Shown: piece after piece, positions 9,460 through 24,324 of the stretch
Layout of the letters: the number at the start of each line of letters is the position of its first letter
Position numbering within the stretch: position 1 is the stretch's first letter
NCBI GenBank assembly: GCA_014058105.1
Contig: JACGCM010002394.1
Coordinates: 2,852,001 to 2,916,000 of the forward strand
DNA: 64,000 nucleotides
Direction of reading: 5' to 3'
Source of the DNA: Kingdonia uniflora
Lineage: Eukaryota; Streptophyta; Magnoliopsida; Ranunculales; Circaeasteraceae
Program-made: the position numbers and the translations under genes
Notes under the pieces: model-generated
The model's database searches: none
Told to the model about the DNA's origin: nothing
The model's input: the letters and a program-made list of their open reading frames with translations, nothing else

Positions 9460-10379
9460 TCAGTGCAGCTTTCTACTACATTTGGAGAGATAGAAATGAA
9501 AGAGCACACAAGAACAACAAAAACCTGGCAATCATTACTCTCAACCTCATTATCAACACATTTAGAAGCAAGATGTCAAAGTCTGGGTGCAAATTGAAGG
9601 ATTCAGATAGGAACATGCATTTTAATAGATGTTAATTGAACAAACCCCAGCCAATCTACTACACTACAAATAGCTTACTCCACCAAAGGCCCTAGTCATG
9701 CTTAACACAGATGGGGCTCTTTCAACAGTGAGAGCATAATCTGGATCTGTTCTTAGACTCCATGGGGGAGCAGTTGTAGGAGCCTGTGCTGGCCATAACC
9801 TTAGTTTTATCAGTCCATGAATTACATGGTATTAATAATGGGCTGAAGCTTGCAATTAAAAAGGGGTTCAGGAGAGTGATAACAGGTAGTGATTCTAAAG
9901 CTGTAATCAGTATGATTCACCTCCTGGATAAATCTCCTTGGGATGCTAGGGCTATCTTCCAATCCAGTCTCAGATCAATAGCTCAGCTTGATGAATTCTA
10001 CATAATCCATATTTACAGGGAGACCAACAGAGTAGCTGACACACTTGCTAAGCCTCTTACAGCTATTGGATACATGGAGCAAAATTTTGAAAAATTCTCT
10101 CGGGAATTACAAGGGATGGCTAATGAAGATGCTGCAGGGAAGATTTATATGATAGTTTGAGGTTGCAGCTGTTCGGCTGTATCCTTTTTCCTTTTTCTGC
10201 CTTCGTGCTTGTGTGATTTGGGGTTGGTTGTATGTCTGGGTTCTGGAAGTCTTTGATCTCTGTAGTGTTTGTGTGAGTTGTGTGTGTTTTCTTTGGTGGG
10301 AAGGAGAAAATATTTGTATCAGTGCATTTTCGTAGTACAAAAATTTAACCAATGAAAGGAATTTAATGGCCTTGATCAA
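9460..10379 (+). pseudogene. LINE 3' end with RNase H domain
   Basis: From about 9470 a frame reads FYYIWRDRNERAH, the C-terminal signature of plant LINE zf-RVT regions. From about 9690 NTDGALS opens an RNase H domain (RVT_3 type). After a frame change it continues as HELHGINNGLKLA, TGSDSKAVI (second catalytic Asp) and IYRETNRVADTLA (last catalytic Asp), ending at 10160. A T/G-rich 3' tail follows to about 10379. The break between the first and second parts makes the copy dead. It probably continues the fragment at 7825-8245. Confidence 0.65.
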
Positions 10380-10439
10380 AATAATTCAATGTAACCAATA
10401 ACTCAAGTTAAACTTATGTCAGATTTAGTGCCCTTTTTT

Positions 10440-10953
10440 TCATACCACCATGCCATTTTGGGGCCCTTATTTTGGCCCCAAATTTGGGGGACCTACGCGG
10501 CCGCCTTTCCGGCCCATGCCCAGGGCCGGCCATGCCTGTATGTCTAGAGTGTTGCCCCCACATTGTAAATATTTTTCTTCTTTTTTTTTTGGTATGTTAT
10601 CTTGGGGGGTTAGTCCCCGCTCACATTCCAAATATATATATATATATTGGTTGCTAAACAGCGTAACTTACCCATTTACTCGAGGTTTAGGATTTTTTTT
10701 ATTTTTTTTTTTCTCTCTTGAGGTATCCGGGCCATCCGGCTATACCGCCAATTCCCCACTAGATCCTTTAGTCTCCACCTTCAAGTTTGGGAAATTTTTT
10801 GTTTTCTTTTTTTCTGGAGGTATCCCAGCTATCTGGCCATTCCCTACAAGTTCCTCTAGGACTCGTGCAATATTAGGAATGGTTTCTTGCTTCTTCCCCA
10901 AAAGCACATTCTACCATACATAAGTACAGACAATGTGACTCACTAATCAATTT
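10440..10953. other. GC-rich repeat segment upstream of the protease gene
   Basis: GGCCC/GGGCC-rich blocks (10460-10545), a (TA)n tract (10630-10646) and two copies of a GAGGTATCC..GC(C/T)AT(C/T)(C/T)GG motif (10718, 10813) are present. The longer form ending CTCGTGCAATA recurs at 42803-42870. It is a dispersed repeat of unknown class. No promoter element for the downstream gene is evident within it. Confidence 0.4.
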
Positions 10954-11153
10954 ATGCACACTTGTCACAGCACAACACTACCATATTTGCATGCTCAACA
11001 CCTTGCCAATGTTACCATCACTCATCACCCTCTTTTATTGACTACAGTTTCACACCCCTAGTCGGCAACAACCACTACTACAACATTTGTAACTTCACCT
11101 CTCTCACAACCCTCCCTCCCCACCTAAACCAAGAACAAAGAGAAACCCTAGAG

Positions 11154-12937
<1,784 letters not shown>

Positions 12938-14500
12938 GTTCGTGTTGCCAGTGACGTGATTTGTCAAGTACATGTCACAATCCTTGGTTAATGTCTGTAA
13001 CATATAACGTTCTAGGTTACTTTATATTGATAAATTAGTAGTCCTAAGACATGATGTAACACGCATGCTTATATAGATGAATCACTTGGAAAAATCTGAA
13101 ACTTATGGTATGGTCATCTGTTCGCTTTGGTTATTGCTTGTCAAACTTGGGTTTGTTCCATAAATACAACCAAATCTGACATCTACCAAGTACGTATTTT
13201 TTGATTTTAAGGGTTACTGGATCAACCTCTGCAAAACCATGTAATGACTTGTATGTGTGCAAAAAAGTTTAGGCAAACCCCCTTGAATCTTGATCAACTA
13301 TGAACTTGTATGAAAAAAGAACTGCATTCGTGTACGAGACTACATGAGATCCTATATAGTTTTATGAGATCGACGATGCCTACGTTCTTCTTCTTCCTCC
13401 GTCCGCCTTTTTAACTTCTGCCACATGCGTTCTCTCCGATTTCCTGTCAAAGATATGTTTCACAACTACTGATCTTCTCTATTATCCTAGTTTCTGCACT
13501 AGAATTATACTACCCTCCTCTCCATCTGTAAACTTCCTAACTGAAATACAAGGCCAATTTTGGAATATCCTGGGGGAACTGGAAAACGCTAGTGATCAAA
13601 AGACCAAAACAATGTCTTAGACCCGGTTACAACCCGCTAATATATAACGTTCAAGGCGGTTCTTGGGCACACTAGTTTACCCTGTTCAAATTTATTCTCC
13701 AGCTAATCAGATGCTTCATTCAGACATAGCAAGGCACTATAAATTGATAAAGTAACACTTATAGTTGCTCCAGTAGAGGAGGCAGCTTCCTTTTCAACAG
13801 TTGTGACTTTTACATTAGAGGAGGAAGATCTATTGTTTTTTTTTTAAACAACACGATAAGTACATTTAAAAACCTGGGGTGGAGGCTTTGTTGTTGTACC
13901 AAATATTATTGCAGTTTCAGTCACTCTTGTAATTGTCAACTGGTAGTGCTTTGGGGATACCATGCGCTACCAATGATTCTACAACCGGATGTCCCATTAC
14001 CTACATTCAAAAAGAAGACCATCAATAACGTGACTATTTAGCAGATGATCACTAATAAAAACAAACACTATACCAAATTTTTACTTAAAAAAAACACACT
14101 TTACCAAACTTGCGCATATTCGACTATTACAAGATAGTTCATGGGTAAATGGAGGATAGGCACGATTATTTGGCAATCATGAGATATCACTGATGACCTA
14201 CAAATTCATGTTATCAATAAATATGATTTTTACAAGGGAATTGGAATGTAGTTTGCATGACCAGAATACTCCATTTCGTTGAATATTTATTCGTTGAATA
14301 TCTCAAAACAGCATCTCAGCTCCTCCATCTCCCTCAAACAATCAACAATACTAAGTTTCATGAACCTGCAATAGCTTTAATGGGAATTCTTTTCTTCTTT
14401 TTGTTATTAAGCTGGGGTTTTCATCTTATTTGAGTACAACGATATAGGGTTGGTTAACAAATGATTTGAAGAAAATAAATTTTTTTAACTGATAGGAATC
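12938..14500. other. Downstream interval of the protease gene, no gene seen
   Basis: Contains the likely 3' UTR (to about 13100), a poly(T) run near 13838-13847 and AT-rich sequence. The TATAACGTTC string occurs at 13003 and 13643. No coding frame or transposon terminus could be supported. Confidence 0.35.
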
Positions 14501-14731
14501 GTGGCCTTATCCACAACCACGCGAAGCACGTTTCATACGTCGTGTGCACACCTTCTTATTTAGTTATTGTTATTTACTTTAATTGAATTATAATTAGAAG
14601 TCTCGTAGTTAGAGTCTAGCTAGGGTTTTTATTTGTGCTAGGTCTCTTCTCCTATCCTATAAAAGAGAACCTAAGCTTAGTTTTTTTTCTATGTTGGTTT
14701 TAGTGAGAGAAAATGCTTAACCTCAGAGAGA

Positions 14732-15019
14732 GAGTTTGTAAAGTTTGGGGTAAATCTCATTAACCCTAGCTTTATGACTTTTATTTTATGCAATTGAGAG
14801 AACTTGGTATTAATCAAAGTTAATTTAGCTTCCGCAAACGTAGTTTTTAACACTAACTTCATAACTTCCACTTTTGAGATTGTAAAATTTGGGGTAAATC
14901 TCATTAACCCTAGCCTTATGACTTTTATTTTATACAATTGAGAGAACTTAGTATTAATCAAAGTTAATTTAGCTTCCGCAAACGTAGTTTTTAACACTAA
15001 CTTCCTAACTTCCATTTTT
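14732..15019 (+). repeat. Tandem duplication of a 144-bp unit
   Basis: Copies 14732-14875 and 14876-15019 agree at nearly every position (GGGGTAAATCTCATTAACCC, then CAATTGAGAGAACTT). The preceding sequence, 14480-14731, has an LTR-like look: TATAAAAGAG at 14659-14668 and a CTAGGGTTT region. The whole could be a degraded LTR whose end was duplicated. Confidence 0.75.
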
Positions 15020-17659
15020 GCTTGCTTAATTAAAAATACATGAAATATTGGTGAAAATCACATAAATAGTCCAAGCTATTTTAACCCCGATCCATTAGCC
15101 CCCGCTAACCTGAAATCCTAGTTCTCCCCTGCATAGGTAGGAAAAAATCAATAATGTGGAAAACAAAGGGTTTAACCCGATTTGCTCCGTTTAGAGATAA
15201 TATCCTGGGGGCTTGTTTGTTGGACTTAGATCGAAATTTGAAGTCAAAATATATTTTTTTGGCGGCTTTCTTTGTACATTTGTCATATCTTCAATTACAA
15301 GCAGACTCTGTTTCTGAGCTAATTTACAGTATAAGAGACTTTAAACCTAATTTTTGTAGATAATGTAGAGAGTTTTCTACATTCGTATTTAGTTGAAAGA
15401 GAGAGGTCAAGTAAGCTATCTTTTCTTTTAAATCATCTATAATACATTAGAGTACCACATCATTTCTTCCGTGTTTTTCTTTTCCAATGTTATGGGATTC
15501 TCGTATATCTTGTATCATTTGCTTGTTGTATTCTTACTGCTTTATGTTCTATTTTTTTATACTGCAATCATGCTAAGACAAACTCCCATTAGCCACGGTT
15601 TCTGCATCAAGTACAACATTCACAGTCTAAGTCAAGAACTATAGATTATACACACTTTATATACCTAATGTTTGGAAGGTCATTTATTTGATGTTTATCA
15701 TCCGAGAGTGGCAATCCAAACTATTCCACCTAAATGATATGTTATGTATCAAACAATGTAATGATTTAAACGCAAGCCTCGGGAAGGTGATTGCATCCTC
15801 CTTCATTCGTAGCCAGCATTTAATGGATACTTTTATCGTTAAATGAAGAGGTTTCCTTATTCAACAGACAAATAGCTATATGATTAAAGGAAGACAGATA
15901 ATGCATAGATGAGCTTAGGAGCAAAAACCAGTAATAAAACAAAGTGCTGGAATAATGGTTTTTGAAGTCAACAAGAAGAGACGTTTAATGACAAGCTTAC
16001 AGTTTATATCTAGAGTTTTCATTTTGCTTCTTCTCAAACCAGTGACCAACTCTCCCTAACACTGTAGAAAGCATGACTCCCCAATTTCAGAAAAGGGGAA
16101 ACAAAAGCAAATTCTTAAAAAAAAAAAAAAAAAAAAAAAAGAGAAATTACTTGGTTGAGAAAAAATCTAAACAGAAGTTCTACATAGAATAAATCTGGAG
16201 AGAGATAATCTAATGAGAAAAATCCCAAGACCAAAATTTGAAGAAAAGACAAACATATTAAGTGTGGACATAAAATCTGGAGGAGAGAGTCTTTGAGAGA
16301 ATGTTGAGAGAGAAATGTAGAAAGAAGGGAGCTCGCTAAATAAAGAAAATTTAAACAGGAACCAGGTGGCAAAATTAGAGGGTAAAAATAGGAAAAAGTA
16401 AATAGGGGGCAACTCACATGAAAAAGAATATTTATTTTCATACTTGATACTCCACATAAAATGGATAGACAGATTCAACTATTTCATAAATCGAGGAGCT
16501 GATATTTGTTTTGCTCTTTCTAACTAACACTCTATACATAATAACTTTCCTCAAACTTTTCAAAATGCTTTCCTGGCTAACATTAAGAGATAAATCATAG
16601 AAAGTTAAAAGAGAAATATGCCAAGTATGAAGAAGGTTTTTTATTTTTTTTTATTTTTTTGAGGAAATTGTGTAGAAGGTAGAACATCTGAAGAAGGAAA
16701 ATATCATGAGATAGATATCTAGCAAATTTATACAGAGAAAGTTCGGTAGAAACTTGGAGAGATATAGAGAGAAAATCTAAAAATAGAAAAACTACAGACA
16801 GACAAAATCTAGAGATAGGACCCAAAAAGAGGAGAGAAATAGAGTGAAAAACTACAGATGGAAAACCTTGACCAATAAAATATTGACTAAAATGGAAAAT
16901 CTAGAGCTAGAAAAAAATAATCGACAGGGATACCATAGATAATTAGATATGTATACATACATTGAAAAAATAATTATGCAAATAACGGCAAAAATTAAAC
17001 TATGCAAAATGCAAATCTTAACTTGATCTACTACTCTATCTCATGTGAAAGATACTCTCAAACTCGACATTAGTTCCCCCCAAGCACCGCCTTACACGTA
17101 GCGGGAAAAATGCCTCAATCTTAATAAGGATGTTGGGAAGTGTCTATTCCTTGATATTAAACATTTCCTCTCATCTAATCTAATATTCCAAAATGGAGAC
17201 CTAATATGACCCTATTAGGTTCAATCTCACGCTCAGCCCAACAAGCAAGCTATTCCAAAGAAAATGTTTACAACTCTCATTCTTGTGGGATTTAGAAGCT
17301 ATCATATCATTCTTCGAATATCATCATTTTAACGTGGTATCGATGTTGACATTTTGCGCATCTTTTTGTAACAAACTTAATAATACTGTTTATGTATGTA
17401 GGGAACACATTGTCATTGACTATACTCAAGACCAACATAAACTAGTCATTCTTATATGCCATTAAAAACTATGATTACCCATACTTTTTACCATGATTTT
17501 TAGAAAGTGAAGAGTCACGTCTTTCGCTCGCTTATCTGTATCCATTTTCCTATACCTAACTAGGCATCGAAATTAAGACTCTATTCTAACCTCTACATTG
17601 GGTAAGCAATGTGTACCAATAGTCTCAGATAATAATTTCAGAATGTAGTGAACACTTAA
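15020..17659. other. Long AT-rich interval without a supported gene
   Basis: Holds a poly(A) run at 16118-16140, purine-rich low-complexity sequence from 16140 to 16900 and a segment at 17040-17120 with GTTCCCCCCAAGCACCG that resembles degraded LTR retroelement sequence. No open frame shows domain-like composition. Confidence 0.3.
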
Positions 17660-18313
17660 AGCTTGTTTGTGTTGCCTCTCCTGGCCCAGCTATCAAAGAG
17701 ATACTTAAAGCTGTTTGCGCTGCCTCTACCTATTTTATTTGGAAAGAAAGGAATAGCAGGGAATTCAAAAAGTTATTTAAATCCAAAGAAAGTGTTCTAG
17801 CAAGGTATCCATAGTTTTAATTAATTTATAAGAAAGGTATCCATAGTTTAGACTTTCCAATGGTGAAAAGCTCAATTGGAACAGAACAATGAAAGCATGC
17901 TACTCTACAATTTTAGAAGGTTTGGAGATTGCTTTAAAGCTTAACCTACTGGATATTAAAATATGCATTGAATCTCCTATGAGAGTCTCTTCTCTGAATG
18001 CTAAATGGCCATCAAATTGGAAATAAATGAAGATATACAGGGAAATCAACAAAAGGAGAAGCCATATGCAAAAGACTAGCTTCAGAACTATACACACGAC
18101 TTCAAGCAAGACTACTAGACATTTAGTTACATACTGTAAAGTTTTTTTTTGGTCTTTTCCTGGTTCCTTTTCTAAAGAGTTAGCTAATTTTTGTAAAGCC
18201 GACTCTTTTGGAGTTTTCCCTTAGTTTGCAAAGTTTCAATTGCAATGAAATTCTGGTGGGGGTATGCCTAACCCCAGCTTCCTCTTCAAAAAATAATAAT
18301 AATAATAATAATT
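17660..18313 (+). pseudogene. Degraded LINE 3' end with (AAT)n tail
   Basis: A frame at about 17709-17800 reads KAVCAAS.YFIWKERNSREF, the conserved C-terminal motif before RNase H in plant LINEs. A fragmented later region and a T-rich 3' end follow, terminating in (AAT/ATA)n at 18286-18313, a typical LINE/SINE tail. A short duplicated GGTATCCATAGTTT interrupts it at 17804 and 17836. Confidence 0.5.
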
Positions 18314-18348
18314 AGAACAGTATCATTCCATCCAGGAATGAGACTGTA

Positions 18349-18532
18349 AGCTGTTTTGCGCATCTAGCCATAGGATACTTTTAGAAGAAATCAATCATAC
18401 CCGGGGTGCAACACTAGACTGCAATCCTTGACTCCTCAGAAGCTGTTTTTCGCATCTAGCCATAGGATACTTTTAAAAGAAATCAATCATACCTGGGGTG
18501 CAACACTAGACTACAAATCCTTGACTCCTCGC
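18349..18532 (+). repeat. Tandem duplication of a ~92-bp unit
   Basis: Units at 18349-18439 and 18440-18532 share GCATCTAGCCATAGGATAC, GGGGTGCAACACTAGACT and TCCTTGACTCCTC. Only a few substitutions and one inserted base separate them. It lies just after the LINE tail. Confidence 0.75.
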
Positions 18533-20265
18533 CATACTGAATCAATTCCGTCTCCCACTGATGAGGCTAGTCCCTTAAATTAAATATTCCTCTACTCAGA
18601 ATCCCTTCCTCTCCAGTAGGAAATAAGGCACTGAGGTACGGTCGTGCCTTTTAGGGAACGCCCTTGGTGCATGCACTAGGGCATGCTTTTTCGAAAAAAG
18701 GGCACGCCCTTTTACCGACACAATTTTATTTTATTTTTATTTTTATTTTTTATATAATTATATAGGTTAGTTGTGCATATAATTTCATCAATAAAAATGT
18801 ACTCAAATTTCTATTATTTCCAAAGTTACTTTTGTTATTAAGATAAATTCGGTATATACACTTCCATATTAGCTCAAAAGTAAAAAAGAATATAACTCCA
18901 ACAAACATACTTTACTCTCCATATTCCAAGATCTCAAAAGCCTCTACTTACAAGAGACAACACGATCGTGAAGAGAAGAAAGGGAGCAAAGAGAAGGAGG
19001 GGGGTGCCGATGAATCTAGAGATTCCGAAAATGCCAAATCCGAGGAAATCACGGATGTTGGTAAGTTTACGAATCCTAGAAAAGATCTTAAAATTTATTT
19101 TAAGATTAATATCACCGTTTTTCATGGATTTGCGGATGCCAAAAAAAAAGGAAATTGCTTTGGTAGATGGCCAATACTAGTAAGTTTCGCATTACTGGAG
19201 GTTATACATATTTAGCCAATTGTACCTTACGAGTATGATACAGGTTTATAGATTGGGGTGATTCACAAGAAGCTACTACGGAGGAAGACTTGCGAGTACC
19301 AGCTAAAGTCTTTCAATCGCGAGTTGGGACTAGATCTTCAATTACCAGTACCTGGAGAGTACTTCGATAGATTTTAAGGGAGGATTGGCTACTATCAGAT
19401 CTAGAAGCGGTTATATATTCTTATCTCTACTAGATGAAGACTCCACAGAAGACACTCGTCTACCATCGATTAAAGATCTATGGATTAAATGAGAAAATTA
19501 TTCGAATGAGTACGGTATTCTAGAGAGGGGGATGACTGCGACCAAGAGCAGTAGAAAGGGCAAGCTTTTCAACAAATCGAAATGGTACACTCGTGATAAA
19601 GGGGCTTCCAAGTTCTCACATCTCCATTTTTAGCTTAAGCAGGAGCTCAAGGTTCCTAAAAGAGGGAGCCATGATCCAGGAGGATCTATGAAGTATCACT
19701 AATTTAGTGTCATACTTCTATTTTAGAGTATTTCTCTAGTTTTAGAAGTATGAGTTCATATTTCTATTTAAAGTATTACTCTAATTTAGTAATAAGAGTT
19801 CAACTTCTAAAATAGGACTTGTACCCTATAAAAGGACAAGCCTAAGGTAAGAAAACCTAATTGGAATTTAGGAGTTCTATTGTAATATTTTTATGTAGCA
19901 ATAAAGAAACCCTAAGGGGATATTTTCCTCCCCACAAATTCTATTGTGTATTCTTTGTTATCTTTTTTATTGATCTTCTAATTAGTACTCTCCTAGCAAT
20001 TGTAAATTAGAAAGTGGTAGCTATGATTGAAGAACATAGGTAAAAATAATTGTAGTAGAGATGAGGCATCTTCTATAAGGAGTTGGCATTATGACTTACT
20101 CAAGTATGTATCCATTTCACTACTAGTCTTAAGACTTATTCAAAATCAAGTAAGAAAGGTATCCATAGTTTTAATTAATTTGTACTCATTGTATGGTATT
20201 TAGCTTAAAATTAATTTATTGTCTTATCGTACTAATTTATAATATTTTATTTGTAAACCTAGAGG
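18533..20265. other. Interval with a possible LTR at about 19705-19985
   Basis: A short AGGGCACGCCCTTT palindromic cluster lies at 18640-18715. Around 19705 a segment starting TGTCATACTTC carries CCCTATAAAAGGAC (19830-19843) and CAATAAAG, spaced like TATA and poly(A) signals of an LTR, and is preceded by a purine run (AAAGAGGGAG). No second copy or primer site confirms it. Confidence 0.3.
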
Positions 20266-22822
20266 ATGTCGAAAAGTACAGGGAATTTATATGAGTATTG
20301 CGTTAAGGTTGGACCAAATGTTGTTCAATACAATTACTGCAACAAGGTCATAATCGCTGGTATTACCCGCTTTAAGGAGCATTTTTCGAGTGAACGTGGA
20401 TCTATTGTTGAGTGCACAAATGCACCAACCGATTTAAGAAAGCTTGTTTTTCATACTCTTAATGAAATAAGTTAAAACAAGTGTTCTCGGTGACAACTAC
20501 GAGATTGGGAACCTCAAGGATCGTCGCATGAGGACAGTGACGAAGTTGAAGATATCACTAATAGTTTTGGAGATGCAGTGAACCCGATTATCATCCTGAG
20601 GAGGGAAGTGGATATGGACCATCATCATCATCAAGAGCTCCACCTTGACATTGTTGATTTACACTCACGAAATCAACAACGAGAAACTCAACAAACCATT
20701 CTGAACATGATTGGTGGAGGGTCAAGTTCTAGGGAGTACGCATGTGGCAAAATAACATCTATGTTCTACGAAAATGTTATCCCTTTCAATGTTGCTTCGT
20801 CGCAATCGTACCATGAAACTTTTAACTCGGTTGCAAATTTTAATAAGACTTTTCGACCTCTTAACAGCTTATTTAATTGCTAACCCATTTCTACAGAAGG
20901 AAAAACGAAAAATAGAAGAAACGGCGATTCAAAGACAGAGATTGTATTAGAAGAACTATGATTGCACCCTAATGACAGATAGTTGGAAAGACAAGGCGAT
21001 ACACTTGTCAATTTTCTTGTCTATTGTTTCAGGTATTTACTTAAAGTTGAAGAATAATGCATAGTTGCAATTTTGTAATTTTAGTGGTTTATATAACAAC
21101 ACTAACATAAAAATATCATTGTTGGGCAAGTATCATTTTTTTGAGGAGCGTTGATATTGATGACAATCGTTTAACGGCTGATTACTTGATAACCTTGTTT
21201 AAAGGGATAATTGATTATGTTGGAGTTGAAAATATTGTCCAAATAGTGATTAGACCAGGGATCAAATTTTAAAGTTGTTGGTAAGAGAAGTCGGCTATCA
21301 AGTATCGTCATATATATTAGACTGCTTGTACAGCCCATGTGATCGACCTTGTGCTAGATGATTTAGAGTCATTTGGTTGGTTAAAGGATACCATTGGAGA
21401 TGCCAGGAAAATATCGAAGTTTGTTTATGCTCATGCATGGGTCATTGCCAAGTTTAGAGGGCACTCAAACCGTCATGACCTTATTCGCCCTTCTCTAACT
21501 CGATTTGCAACAAGTTTCATTGCAATTCGTAGTATTATGGAAAATCAAGTTCATCTTCAACAGCTTTTTGTGGACCGAGTATAGAGAATCAAGCTATGCA
21601 AAACTATCAACGAGTAAAGCTATCCAAAAAATTGTTGTCTAATGATTTTTGGAAAAAAAAAACTACGTGTTGTTGCTATGGTAGAACCGTTATTAAAAGT
21701 CTTGTGATTAGTGGACTCCGACAAACCAACAATAAGGAATATTTTCGATACTTTGCGCACATCAAGAGCGATGATAACAACTTTCCTTGGACCAGTTTCC
21801 TTGGACCACGATGAAGTGCTAATGTTTGTAAGATATTCAATCATAGGTGGAAAAAAACTTCATTCAGATTTGCATGTTTTGCATGTTGTTGGTTATATAC
21901 TTAACCCATATTACATGTTCTTTCCTTCCACTTTCTCAAATGATAATGTTATGTCACCCGGTCTTAGCATTGAACAATTTGATTGCAAAGACGATATCAA
22001 CCCCACTCGAGCAGGCACAAGTAATGTTAGAGGTATTCAAAGTCCATTACACAAAATTATACATGCATGTTATTACCATTTAATTAATATAATATAATAT
22101 TTCTTATTTGACACAGATAGGAAAGCTTCCTTTCAAGCCAGGTAGCATGGAGTCAGGAGCTGCATGCATAGCAGCTCAACAAGGAAGTCCTGGTGAGTCT
22201 TAAATTATTTACCATAAGATTAGGTTATTTACTTATCATTCATTTTCTAACTAAACTTTGAGCCATTTTCTTAGTTGATTGGTGGAATTCATATAGAGTG
22301 GAGTTGGCTATAAGAATTTTAAGTCAAACATGTACTTTGTCGGGATGTGAAAGGAATTGGAGTACCATTGACAGGATCACACAAAAATTAGAAATCGATT
22401 ACTTTCAAAGAAACTCAATGATCTTGTCTTTGTTCATACAATGTTCGACTTGAAAGAAGAAGGGAAGATAGACGTCGACGTTATCGTGCAGACCCATAAG
22501 TGTGTCTGTTATTTTATTATAAGATCCATTATGTGAATGGATTGCTGAGATGACGACAAGCCTTTGTTGCCAATACATGAAAAATGGCCGATAATTATCA
22601 GCTGAAGACCCGGAGATCAATGAGCAAATGAGGTACTCTACTTCTGTTATTGACATAGATTCCCCAAAAAATTGGTCACAAGCACCTATGTATCAAACAC
22701 TAATAGAGCCATTGCCTGAGGCGTATTTTGATTTCGATTTCAGCCAGATCAATCTGGAGCATGACCAACCTTCGAACTACTCTGAATTTGATACTAATCA
22801 GTTCAACAGCGTTTACCAGTGA
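20266..22822 (+). pseudogene. hAT-superfamily transposase pseudogene
   Basis: The parts occur in the order of an Ac-like transposase. An N-terminal BED-finger-like region (20266-20475) has C.YC spacing and TRFKEH. A central RNase H-fold section (21339-21584) contains DLVLDDL, RPSLTRFATSF and similar motifs; KPTIRNIFDTL lies at about 21720. A C-terminal hATC dimerisation segment (about 22280-22380) has WWNSYRVELAIRIL and SGCERNWSTI. Stops and frame shifts separate the segments. No source of active transposase is implied. TAACGG-rich sequence directly downstream may be its end. Confidence 0.75.
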
Positions 22823-22984
22823 ATGCAATGTCGCATTCTAGAATAATCATTTTATGTTTGATGTTATGTGATTTTTAATGCTTTGGTGTGATGCCTAATG
22901 TTTCGGTGTGGTGTGTTGTTTTAATGTTGTAATAAGTAATAACTTCAATAATAAGTACTTTGGTTTTTCCTTTATTATCTTTTA

Positions 22985-23700
22985 AAATATATAAAATATC
23001 GTGTTATAAAGGTGTTATTTGTAAAATAACGTCTATAACGGTTATTATAATTGAAAATTAATATTTATATAGAGAGAAAACAAAAACACAACCGTTATTT
23101 TAATATAACACCTTTACGACACAAATAACTGCCATTATAACTTTTTTTATTGTCATCTAGCTAAAGAACGTAACATCGTGGTTTAAAAGGGTATGCTATA
23201 ACGGTGTAACAGGTAAAGGCCGTTACCGTTATAACAGTGTTACATTTTTCAAAGCCAAATAACAAGTCAAAGGATATTTAAGTTGTTTAAAACTTAGAAA
23301 TAGTGATAATATTTAGTATTTCCATATGGAAGTTATATAGGGTACTTAGCTCGCACCTCCGCTAGTAGACATTATGACATTGCTTTTTATTTTCTCAAAT
23401 TTTGTACTAGTTTTCAATTAAAACGGCAACAGTGTTACAACACCGTTATAATGGCATATAACGGCAAATAATTGTATATAACTTTGATCAAAATGTAAAT
23501 AAAAGAGTAATGAAAATAACACATTATAACGGTAACAACAATCATTGTGGCATAAAATAATGGTACATAACAATAAATAACATATGTTATTTTTTAGAAC
23601 GGAACAAGGCATATAACGGAACGGGCTCAAGGCATTACCGTTATAATGGAGTTATAACTGTTGTTATTCCGGTTATTTAAAACCATGATTTACGATGACA
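22985..23700. repeat. TAACGG-rich region, likely transposon end or MITE
   Basis: About ten copies of TAACGG or its complement CCGTTA occur on both strands. The core 23172-23697 is bracketed by imperfect inverted ends (TCGTGGTTTAAA left, TTTAAAACCATGA right). Ac-type hAT elements carry repeated AAACGG subterminal transposase sites, so a hAT terminus is plausible. No clean target duplication was found. Confidence 0.45.
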
Positions 23701-24324
23701 TATCTTTTGAGTTTGACGATTATTTGTCATCTTTGAGAGTCAAACGACAATGTTATATAAGTGATTTCGATATTTATACTCCGTCATATTGTGAATTTGG
23801 TATTTTGATGATTTATATTTTTTGTTTAATTAATAAATCAATCAATTAAGGGTTTAGAGCACAAAGAGGTGCATGCCGAGGGTATGTATTTTGGGAAATG
23901 GGCATGGTCCTGTTCAAAGTTGGTACCCTGTACCCTACTCTCAAGACCTTTGTTTCACATCCTCCAATCTTCTTCTCACACTAAGTGCAAATGTATTTGT
24001 TTCACCAAATTTTGCTAACCAAACTATATTTGCCTACTTCTTAAAGTCAAATTTGTTGGGTTTGTTGCATTAGTATAGCTATAATCGAATAATGCTTCCT
24101 ATATTTTAGGTCTTCACTTAGTTTTGTTTTGGCTAACAAACAAGGCCATCAAATATGGCTAGCAAGATGACTTTAAGCATTTTTGGCTTTTAAATAGAGA
24201 GTCTAATGTAGCAAAATTGCAATGGTTTGCTCATCAAATTTGATTTTAAAGATAAATGGCTACTCTAATACAGATGCTCTAAGCTGTTAAAACCTCTTGT
24301 TATAGTTTTTTCACCTCCCACTAA
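23701..24324. other. Short interval with a second MITE-like end
   Basis: No gene. A MITE-type right end, CTAATACAGATGCTC, finishes at 24279 and is followed by TAA. Its left partner is not clear. Confidence 0.3.

Noticed and set aside
10450..10923. 157-codon plus-strand frame
   Set aside because: Its codons come from GC-rich and T-rich repeat sequence; no domain-like pattern, and the segment recurs as a repeat.
14689..15015. 108-codon minus-strand frame with an internal repeat
   Set aside because: The protein repeat simply reflects the 144-bp tandem duplication; sequence is LTR-like and non-coding.
16115..16478. Two hydrophobic minus-strand frames
   Set aside because: Produced by a purine-rich low-complexity strand next to poly(A); no start or motif.
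19705..19985. Firm call of a Copia LTR
   Set aside because: TATA and poly(A)-like signals fit, but there is no partner copy, primer site or target duplication, so it is only noted as possible.
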